Shown: positions 23,101 to 35,100 of the stretch, one piece after another
How the letters are laid out: each line of letters starts with the position of its first letter
Numbering within the stretch: the first letter of the stretch is position 1
Assembly: GCA_033980235.1 (NCBI GenBank)
Contig: CM067069.1
Location: 17,061,650-17,125,649 of the forward strand
Direction: 5' to 3'
Origin: Diadema setosum
Taxonomy: Eukaryota > Echinodermata > Echinoidea > Diadematoida > Diadematidae
Length of the DNA: 64,000 bases
Program-made: the position numbers and the translations under genes
The notes under the pieces: model-generated
Seen by the model: the letters and a program-made list of their open reading frames with translations, nothing else
Told to the model about the DNA's origin: nothing
Databases searched by the model: none

Positions 23101-26100
23101 GGGTAAGCCCTAATTGGTGGTCTGTGGAGGATTGTGCGGAATCCATTAGTCACGTTAAACACTCATTTAATGAAACGACCTCATGACAACACAGACCCTT
23201 TTGCCAATATACACAGATTAACAGATTTTATCAACACCTTTGAAAACTGAGATCGAAAAATTAAATGCTACATATGTATTATTATGCCAATGATGCCAAT
23301 CGATCGGCGGATCATCGATCGCCATCGAATCCACCCGAGGGGCGCGCCGTGGACACGCTACTTCAGTACACTGTACTATAACTAGTATGCGAAACAGATA
23401 CAACGTACGCACACGTCATGCACCGCCTGCGCCCTCCAACGGCCATACATATTATGCCCGCGCGCACTTTACGTCATGCCTGTCCGCGCCAATCACGTTG
23501 CTAATTTCATGTCGGTACTTTCAAACTGCATGTCCTGCTGCAGCTAGCGAACCATCGCTCGATCATGATCATCATGCAATGCATAGTTAGTGTAACGTTA
23601 TTTACACACAGTCTTCTAAGGGCAGCACTTTCGGATAACGATGCCAATTTCATTTTGCATATCTGGAATTTCCCCACAAGTTTTATCTAAATAAAAAGCT
23701 GTTGAAGAGATTGCTTTTAAAGATTAATAGATATCCTTTAACATGTTTATTTTAGCTCCATATTGCAATTATACTAAGTAACAGCTTTTGCAGTACTTCG
23801 TATGAGATTTCATCAGTAAATTGACATCATTGTAGTTCGTCTTGCCTATTGGAAAGTCGGAGTTGTTCACCAAGAGCACCCATGACGTAGGCCAAATTGT
23901 GTGGATCGTTCCATGGCTTGCTCGTTTTCATGTTTTTCAAAAAATCATTACAGGCTTATCCTGGGTTATAGAATCCTCTCTTTCCAGTAGTAGGCATAAA
24001 AAAAAATGTAGATTAGAATTATCAGACAATTAGAAAATGTCAGAACAGTTTTCTTTTAAAACGAAAACGCCAATCCTGTACAAAACAAATGGACAGCGCG
24101 CGGTCCTCAAGCGTATTACGCACGTCACCTGAGACCACTCAAAGACAGCGCGTCTCAGGTGATGTGCGTCTTTACCTGAGACGCGCTGTCTTTGAAGTTG
24201 TTGTTTATCAAGCGTCTTTGAGGGAGTGTAGCCTGAACTCTATTTTTAGATCATGTTGTTGCCAAATTTTTACCTCCACGAAATAATCCTTATTACTTTA
24301 AAATCTCGTTCTTCAAAATAATACCCTTAATCTAAAAAAAAAAAAAGAAGCTACGACTGTAATTTTTGAATCTTTTTAAAATAACAGAAATACAACTACC
24401 TTTGGAAATGAATGATGTTCATAGGTGTACTGAGTTTGTACTTAGCTCTCTTTTGTATCGCCATGTAGGGTAGCCATTTTGTGTCCATTTTTATCGCTTT
24501 CCTTCGCATCTTGTTATCTCTACTATCATCAGCCATGTCTACACCTATCCAAAAACTTGTAGTTATACTAACTATACGAGCGCAAAAATTCCTTCCCCTA
24601 ACCACGACAAAACTTCGATGCCGTTCACGCCTACATGCAGTTAGCAAAACCTCGAGGTAATGCTAACTACGATAGAAAATAAAGGGCGCCTATTTCGCAC
24701 ATAGGGTTGCGCGCTATTGTGGAAAAAAAAATTGAGCGTCGTGGTTAATAAAACTCCGTTCATATCTGCAGGGAGGTGAGACAAAAACCTCCCTGATATC
24801 TGTCATAGTTTTAGCGCGCTGTGGGGGGGGGGGGGCCTTCCCAAAACCACGACGAAACCACGACAACACCCTGAGAAATCTTATGGTGTTGTTGTGGTGT
24901 CTTCGACTTAAGGTTTTGTCGTGGTTTTCAAAACTACATGCGTCTACATCTACGCTAACTTGGAGTTTAGTGCCTCGTAGTTTACAAAACCTCGAGGTTT
25001 TGAAAACGTTAAGGTAAAGGGATTTAGGTGTGAACCTCATTTTTGCATAGAAGTTAGGGTCATTGGTGCGCGCGCGCAAGAAAAAAAGAAAGAGCGGGCC
25101 GTCCGATGGCTAGTGATTGTGACGTAACAATGCACGCCTGTGCATGTCAATGGCCTCGCGCTTAGGAGACACAACTGCAATCCCATTGGCCCGAATTCAC
25201 GAAGGTGGTACAAATGAAACCATGGACAAAACCAATGGACAAAAACCATGGAGCGCCAAGTGTCGCATGGAATATTTCGTTACGAAATTGGTCATCTCGT
25301 CGACAAAATGACCGTTTCGTTAACGAAATCATAATTTCGTGGACGATATGTTCATTTAGTTACAAAATGTTATCATTTCGTTACAAAATAATCATTTCAT
25401 CGACGAAATTACTGATTTCGTAACGAAATATTCCATGCAACACTTGGCGCTCCATGGTTTTTGTCCATGGTTTAAACCATGGTTTCATTTGTACCACCTT
25501 CGTGAATTCGGGCCAATGCGTCGATCTGGGGGACATTTCATGAAGGAACTTGTCGGATAAAATGTCCGACAAGTCAATTATATCCGACAAGTTCAGAGAA
25601 ATCAGCCAATCAGACTAAAGAATTTCTCAAAACTTGTCGGATATAATTGACTTGTCAGATATTTTATCCGACAAGTTCCTTCATGAAATGCCCCCCAGAA
25701 GAGTAGCCTGGGCTATAGTTTCTACTAGGCTTGGAAGAGCACTGGCGTAAAGTCTTTAAGTTTGTTATAGGGTCTTTATTGTAGGCCCTGTATTACGGCT
25801 TCTAAACCTTTGTTGTTGTTTTTCGTTGACATTGCAACTGTTTATTAACATTGCTACAGTGTAACAGTGGATAGATAATGACATTGCAGAGCTGCCATTT
25901 CATGATGTGTACATAGTGAATACATGCATGGATACAAAATGTACGCGACAGTGTACTATTCTTTGTTCAGAAGAAGCAATCAAACCTTTTTTGTGTGTTA
26001 GTGGAGAACACACTAGTATGTTCGACCTACTGTGATCCAAGAAATGTATGTTTGATATATTCATACAATATATCATTAATTGTTTCTTGATCTTAAAGTT

Positions 26101-29100
26101 TTATCTTTTTCATATATGCGCAAACGCACTCGTGCTCATGCGCATGCACAACAAGTTGGAAGATTGAAAAAAGACAAGAGCGCTAAGTTCGACTTGACTG
26201 TCTTCAATTTTATTCTTGTTGGTTAGCTGACTGGATAGGGTCTAGTGATGCTAAACCCGAGGCCAGCACATACACCGTCCGTGGTCGCCTTTATAAACAT
26301 ATTCGACCAGTGTATAGGCCCTACGGGTGAAGGGCGACGTGAAATGAGATGACTTTGAATATCATGTTTGTTTGGCGTTCGTTTGTCGTTTGTGTAATAG
26401 AAAATGTTATACCGGTACAACACCTTAGAATGATGTCGAATTATGATTGGCCAAGAACATGTCACATGACATTCAATACTATACAAAAAAATAATGAATG
26501 TTTATGAATGCAATGGATAGAATATTTCATGAGGTGAAAGATAAAATGATCCATTCAACGAGGCGCAACCGAGTTGAATGGATGAATCAATGGTTGCCAT
26601 TTCTGTGCTAAATTCAAGAATCTGTGAGTACCAAATCTGTTGACGTTCGAGGTGTTGTATAAAACAAATAGTGTATGGTCTTTACTCGTGCAATGGAACC
26701 AGATTTCGCACTCGGTGAAAGACAGAGGCGCACTATTCAACTCGGCTTTGCCTCGTTGAATAGAGCGTCTCCATCTTTCACCTCGTGCGAAATCGTGCAC
26801 CATTGCACTCGTAACCATTCACTATTTGTATACTAATGCACGGCCGCTCGACTTCACGAGCAAAGCGCCAGCAAACTACGTGGTGGCTGCGCTGACTTCA
26901 CAGGCCACGGCGTAGCGCGGTTGCCGGGCGTACGTACTGCAACGTTACGTGCGCTTAATGATTTGAATTAGGTAATTGTAGTCCATCTATCCCATTTGTT
27001 CACTTTATCTGAAGGCACTTTTGTTCACAAATACGAGAGATATCATAGAATTGTAGGTACAGGACAATTAGTCAATTTGGGCATGCAAACATGATCGCAA
27101 CCTCAAATGAAACAGTTTCAAACTTACAAAATCAATTTCAAAACTTTAAAAAAAGATCTCGTCTAGGTCAGGATTTGGTGTGTGTGTGTGTGTTTTTTTT
27201 TTACTGTGCGATCCATTTCATTCTGTGGCTTCTATACACACACACGAGCTAATTTCAACAACTCTCTTTGAATTGACTCGCCGGTTGACTCCCATGCGCT
27301 TATTAGCTACAAAATGCTATATTGGTCAGTTAACGGAAGCATGGTAAACCGCAAAGATTGACGGTGGCAAATTCTGATCAGGTTTGTTTTAAAACCATTG
27401 GTTAACATCATACGCCAACATTATGCAATCTAAAGCATGTTCTTACCATCTGTACATCTTGCTGAAATGAGTGCCTCGAATCCAGATGACGTTATTGAGG
27501 AGTCAGAGTGAAACCTGATCCAGGCAGAACTGAAGTCATAGTCATTGCTGGTGGGAACAGATGACCCTGAGAACTCATCAGCTACGCCTGAGAAGTCCCG
27601 GTTGTCTGCGATTGTGAGCCTGTCAAAATTACTCTCAGTACTGAAACTGGAAAAGTCCAAAGTCATGCCACAGCCCTCTGGAACAGACACCATCCAGGTA
27701 ATGTCAGTATTGCTGTCGTATGGTTGGGGATAATTAGGGGATGAGATGGTGACACTCTCTCCAGATTCCAGGTTAAATGTTTGTCCGTCAAAGGCAACCG
27801 TAGAGACTAAGTGAGAAAGAGAGAGAGAAAAAAAAATCATGTCAATAGTGACAGTCTACTGCAAGGCAGACACATGCAATTCATTCCTAAACTATCATAC
27901 AGATGCATGAATACGATATTCATAACCACACACACACACACACACACACACACAGTCACATGTACATACATAACATCTCTGAGAATGATAGAAAAATTCA
28001 AAGGCAATACAGCAGCTGTCCTGATTGAATTTGGAAGAAAATGGGTAAAGGCAAACGAATAGAAAGGAAAACCAAAAATTATTTGGTATTTCAAAATATA
28101 TCGCAAATTCGAAAAAGAGTTTTAACGTACCTGTAGCTGCATGTATTGGGTATTATACGGGCCTTATTACGACTGCGTTTTTACTTTTGACTCGGATCAG
28201 CTTCATGGACCGCAATGATATTAGATAGATGGCGCCCTTCGAGTGAACACGCTAATTTGCACGTCTCCAGAAAACTCTGTGAAAAAACTACCATAAGGAC
28301 ACGGAATATTTCTCAATTTGTTTATCGACTCTTTCATTCTACCAGTCAACATTCCAGGATTGATTGAAACCGAAATTGCAAGTAATTATGGATCAGCAAG
28401 CAAAGCTAAGACCGAGGAAAACCCAAGGCCAGGCAAAGCCGGGTAAGCCCACTACTATAACTACTAGTACACGTAGCCCAATGAGCCACACTACACAGAG
28501 AAGCGCGCCAAATTTGAACCAGGAGGCGACAACAAATACCGCCACCCCGGCTCCATCCATGCAGCCGGAGAATGTCGACAATGTCATCGAGGAACCTGAT
28601 ACTGACACTGAAATTTCCGCCTCTGCGCCCAGTGCAGCTGACTCGGTTGCAGCCGGAGCTGTCCCGGAAGAGGTTCCTCTTTTGCCTCCAAGCTTGGAGA
28701 GTTACTTCAAGCAAGCAACGGACAGATTTGAGAATATGATCCGCAAGGCTGTCGACAACTTCATAAGTAAGCTGAACGACCTTGAAACTCACCTTGGAGC
28801 CTCCCTGGAATATGAGAGAAAGCGAATCGACGATCTACAATCTAAGCAGGATGGCATGGAAAGGAAAATTAACAACATGCAGGCTGAGATGGATCGGCTG
28901 AAGTCTGAAGTGGAGAGGCATGCTATCGCTGCAAATAGAAATGAAAGGTTCCTGAGGAGAAATAATGTGAGATTAGTTGGAATCCCTGAGCCGCAGGAAG
29001 GTGATCACGATGACTGCATCAAGACAGCGGAAAACATCCTACGAGACAAGTTTCAGATCAACAGCAAGGTGGAACGCGCGCACAGAGATGGGAAAAGAAA

Positions 29101-32100
29101 CGAAGGGAAACCTCGTCATGTTCTGGTGAAACTGTTATCATATCGTGATAAAGTCGAAGTGATGCGTCGCACAAGAGATGTCCTGAAGAATGAGCAGTAT
29201 TTCATTACTGATGACCTGACGCCACTTGACCTGCAAGAGAAACAGAAATGGGTGAAACAGGTTCAGGAGCTCTACAAGGCAGGAACCAAGCTGAGATTCT
29301 ACGCCGGCAAATGGCGACAACTTGGTGGTAACCCCTACAATTTCAATTGATTATCTAACTGAAGTTTCAATCAAGATGTTTGATGATCCAATGTACTTTT
29401 CTTTTTCCATAATGCATATAATGCCCGTCATTATCATTCACATCCAATGTGACCCCAAGCATTGTCTACCAAAGTATTTTCTATTTGTAGTAGGTTTACA
29501 GTCATGTTTTGCATAATAACCCATTTATATGATGATTTCAAATTATAATATTGGTGTGGATTTTTTGATAATAATGCCCTACCGGAGAAACACTGCAGTA
29601 TTGATCGCATTGAAATGAAATGTCCTATATAGATAATGTCAAATCGTAATTATGTAATGTTTAACGTAAGAAGTTTTGTAGATTTATTTTTAATCAAAGA
29701 ACATGATAGTATGACATTTATAAGCTGAATTTTATAATTTCTGATGAATTGCCATTTTGTTATAAGGCCTACGCCAATACGTTTCCCAAAATTGTTCTTT
29801 TTGAGAAGGTTGGCCTAAACTCATGAGAATTTGATTTTTTTACTTGAATCAGATCAATTTAAATAACTTCACTGATTTAGGTACTAAGGTTTCTGAAAAG
29901 AAATATCTGTTTTGATGACATGCCTGAAGTCATATGGCGCCATTTCCACCTTTTTTTCGTTTTCTTTCTCTTTTGCTCTGAAAGCCACGTATAATGCATA
30001 CAGTATGTCTTCTGCGTATCCATCAGAGGTACTTTCTAAAGCATTTAATTTACATTGACTTCTCGTACCTGAATTCCGTTGCCCTCACGTCAGCCGTTTT
30101 TATATTCAGCACTCTTATACTTTCATACAACAAGTCTAATTACAGCAAATGTTAGTACATAGGTTATGCAACACCATTTTTTCAGGTGACCGGAACAATC
30201 CCTCAAAATGTAATTTGTGTACCCAATGTGTGTGTATAAGCTCTCCATACACGCCCGCTTGGCTTCCCTGAATTCCATTTGTTTGTACATGTATTCATAT
30301 CAGCCTAAGCCCTTTTACATTGTTCATTACCCTTAGAATGGACTGTGCACACTTATGTAACAAGTGTTTGTCACCTAGTTAACCTGTATCATAATGAAAT
30401 TCAGTTTTGCTTTTGTTTTCGGGTTTTTTCCCCATTTCTTATGAGCATTTAAAGGACCGATAGTACAAGGTTCATGAACTCTGGAACTTCGCCACTTTGG
30501 TATCTGCCCTGTTATTGTCCTACAAGCATTTCCCGTTCTCTTTGTCAGGTGGGCGGAATAATACCGTAATTGTAATTTGTGTACTCATTGGACGGACGTG
30601 CTCTTAATACACGCCCGCTTGGCTTCTCTTGAATTCCTTTTCTTTTTTGTACATGTATCCATATCAGTGTAACTCCACTGCTGGGCTTTTTATTCCATGT
30701 CACACCAGACCTCAACATGCCTCGCTTGATATTTTTTCTTCTTTTTCCGTTTTAAACGGACATTTTTCTTTTTCCGTATCTGATATGAATTTCATATACC
30801 TACATAAAAATAGATATATTTTGAATGTTTTTATATAATTAAAAGATTATTGGTGAGATTGGATAAATATAAACGATATGAATAATTTAAAAATTAAATG
30901 AATGTTGTTGAGATTGGATAAATGTTAAACGATATTAAGTATTTGATACTTTGCTGTCATTGCTGCTGCAAGTTGTCAGCTATAATGACAAGTTTGTTAC
31001 ACCATAATAATAATGACTTTGTTTGTTATAGTCTTCTCGACAAACAGAGCTCGATTTGAAATTGAGCTTTTTTTTTTTTAGTATGTACTTGTGATCGCTG
31101 TGGAGCGTCCTTATGTTTCATTGGAAATAATTCAGTTGAGATGTGCAAAACAATCGCTAATTTTGTAGTTCGTAATTTAATGAGGTACCATGATGATATA
31201 CCATGTCGCACCTCGCACTCATCCATCAGCACACATACTTTCACACGCACATTCTGTATGACTTGCCCTATTCCTTCCTTCCCTTCTTGTCTGCTTTCAG
31301 TAATTCGTAAGCAAGTATTTATGATCATGTTGTGGTCAATATGTTGTTCCTATTCAAAATATGGATGAAATAAATCTATGTAGACATAAAAATGTCCAAT
31401 GTCGGTATTATTTACCTGACGAATTTAATTCAGAATTTTCTAGCAATGAACATTTTCTCAGTGTATTACACGTTAATGCTCGCAGTCTTCAAAGAAATTT
31501 CGAAAATATGCAATTATTGTTGTCTGCGATAAATATGAAATTTTCAGTTATCGGTGTCACAGAAACATGGCTTAACGACAAATCTCCCCCTTTATATAAC
31601 ATTGATGGATATTCAGTTGTCCGGTCTGATAGAAAATGCGGACGAGGGGGCGGAGTTGCTTTGTTCTTATCACACTCGTTATCGTTTAAAGTAAGACCTG
31701 ATTTGATATATAACGGAATTGAATTTGATTGCATGTGTGTTGAAATTAATATGTGTAATAGAAGAAATATAATACTTTGTGTTGTATACAGGCCCCCTCA
31801 TACAGACAGTAATTTATTTTTGGAAAATTTGGATGTTTTATTAGAGCTGATCAATCAAGAAAACAAAGATGTTTACTTGATGGGTGATTTCAATATTGAT
31901 CTTTTGAATCAAGGAAGTAATGCTAAGAATAAGTTTTGCAATATTTTGCAAGCAAATTTCTGTAATGTCACTATAGATAAGCCCTCGAGAATGACGGTTA
32001 ACTCATCAACATTGATTGATAATATTGTTACTAATATTGACACAGATCATTCGAAATCTGGTCTTTTGTATAGTGATATATCTGATCATTTACCTATATT

Positions 32101-35100
32101 TTTTATCTGTGACGAGATACAACATTCCCAAGTCAAGCAAACAGAAAGTAAGAAGAAGCGCAAATTCACATCAGAAAATATATCATTACTCAACGACGAT
32201 TTAATCTCGGAGACATGGGATGATGTATTGCTTTGCGCAGACCCAAATATTGCCTATGATACGTTTTGGAATATATTTCTTTCTTACTTTAACAAACATA
32301 TCCCCGCAATTGAAAGGAAAAGTAATAGAAAAATTAAAAATCCATGGATAACAAAAGGAATTTTCCGATCAATAAAGAAAAGAAATATGTTATATAAATG
32401 CAGTTTACGGGATCCTAATAATGATAACGTTAATCGATATAAATTGTATAGAAATAAATTGACACAAATTATAAGGCTTTCCCGTAGGATGTTTTATACA
32501 GAAGCCTTTCAAAATGCTACTGGAAATATGTCAGCCACTTGGAAAGTTATTAATGATGTGATTGGTAAGCAAAAGAATATGTCAACATTTCAAATTATGC
32601 GTGACGGTCAAACACTCTGTAACCCAAGGGATGTAGCATGTTGTTTCAATGAGTATTTTGTTGCTATAGGTCCTAGTCAAGCTTCAAAAATAGATCCCAC
32701 ACAAACTGATTTTTCGCAGTATTTAGGTGCGTCAAATGATAATTCATTATTTTTTAAACCAACAGATTATGGTGAGATTCTTGACATTGTTCACTCATTA
32801 AAATCAAGTTATGCAACTGGTCATGATGAAATGAGTACGTATTTTTTAAAACAGATTATTGGTAGTATACTGACACCCTTAGTGTACATTTGTAATTTGT
32901 CACTCTCAACTGGTATATTTCCGAATGCATGTAAAATTGCTAAAGTTATTCCAATATATAAAAAAGATGACTCTTCTTTTGTATCAAACTACCGTCCTAT
33001 TTCTATTCTTCCTAGTATTTCTAAGGTAATAGAAAGGCTTGTATATAACAGATTGTATGATTTTTTGACACAATATGATATATTTAACCAAGACCAGTAT
33101 GGCTTCAGGAAATTTCATTCAACAGATATGGCACTAGCCCAATTATACGATAGAGTGTCGACTGCCTTAGCTGAACAAAAACATGTCATCGGTGTTTTCA
33201 TGGACCTAAGCAAGGCATTCGACACTCTTGACCACACTATCCTCATACGTAAATTGCAGTCCTATGGTGTTCGTGGTATTCCACTTGAATGGTTTAAAGA
33301 TTACTTGTTAAATAGAAAGCAATATGTGTACTATGAATCTGTTAACTCTGAAGTATTACTTATACAATGTGGAGTCCCACAAGGATCCATATTGGGACCG
33401 TTATTATTGCTAGTGTATGTAAATGATATTTCAAACTCATCTAAGTCACTGCAATATATTATGTTTGCTGATGACACCAATGTATTTTGTTCCAATACTG
33501 ATTTTCATTCGCTCCTAAGAACTCTTAACACTGAATTACCGAAACTATCTATGTGGTTTAAGAGTAATAGATTATCACTTAATCTGAAAAAGACAAATTT
33601 TATGTATTTCTATAACAAGAAGCACAACATTGAAATGCAACATTTAAATATTATGGTGGATGGTGTATTATTGGAACAAAAACAGAGTATTAAATTCCTC
33701 GGAATATATATAAATGAAAATATGAAATGGAATGTTCATGTACAATATATCTCTGATAAAGTATCTCGTAATGTTGGTATACTTCAAAAGTTGAAGTATT
33801 ATGTCCCTCAGAATATCTTATTTATGTTATATAATTCATTGATATTATCGCACATTTCTTATTGCAACATTGCATGGGCAACATCAAAAAGCCACATTGA
33901 TAGTATATTACTTTTGCAAAAGAAAGCAATACGTATATGCACCAACTCAGGTTATCGAGACCATTCAGATCCTTTATTCGCAGAATTAAGAACACTTAAG
34001 GTAAATGACATTAATTTTTTGCAAAACTCACTCTTTATGTTTCGCTTACATAATGGTCAGTTGCCATCTTCTTTTGACTCATTATTTCAATTAAATAAGG
34101 AAATACATTCTTATCCAACAAGACAATCTGATAAGTTTCACTTGTATAATCCCAAAACAGTGATGGCTCTGAAATCTGTCAGACACACCGGACCCGATGT
34201 TTGGAATTCTCTTCCTTCTGAAATTCGAAGTTTAAAGTCCACGTATTCTTTTAGGAAGGCTGTAAAAACGATGTTGTTATCTGAATATCAGTAATTCCAT
34301 TGTCATTGTTATATACACGAAATTCTTTTGTACAAATATCGACACAATTAGTCTATTATGTAATAATGATTATGTAACCGACCATGACCTGTATCAACTG
34401 TCCACCTGTACCTCGTTGAAGAAATATTTTGTCATGTCTTGCTAATCAGTGATACAGGTGATTTTATTTTGTATAAACCTTTAGTGAAAGCAGACAAACC
34501 TCTCCCTTCCCTTTCTCCTTTCAACTATCCTATCTCTATGCAAGTCATCCCTCCCTCCTATTCTCCTTCCGATGTACATTATAATATTATGTTATGCTAC
34601 GGGGGCTGCACGCAAATCAAGCTACGCTTATGCTGTAGCCCCTCTGTATTATTCATTGTAGTATGTTTTGTTGTACTTTTGCTGTACATTGTACACAGAC
34701 AATGAACAAGAAAATACTTGTATATATTATCATATTTATGTTTGTACATGAATGTATATATATATATATATGTGACCCTGCACCTCAAAACAAACAAAAA
34801 GTCGCCAGACATGAATTTTTAGTTAAGACCATATTCTGAAAGAGCAGACTTTAAGCTTTAAAATGATGTATAACTCAAATCAAATGGACTCTCCTAACCT
34901 ATCTAAATATTGGAAAGAAAGCACAAACTCAGGAAAAGTGTGAACTGAGAAAAGAGGCTCTGAAGTACAGTGTCTATTCAAGCGCTTAATCTTTACCAAA
35001 CCGTGCTGGCTGTGCGATGAATGGGACAAAAAACAGGAAGTAAACCACCAGAGTAACAACAATGAAAGGATTATCAGATTAAACTGAAATTAAGCATGCC

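Noticed and set aside
24396..24536. Frame MADDSRDNKMRRKAIKMDTKW with a donor-like end
   Set aside because: Short, no family motif, lies in a repeat-like area, and no second exon could be joined.
34439..34705. ORF downstream of LINE ORF2
   Set aside because: Lies in the 3' UTR of the LINE; no motif.
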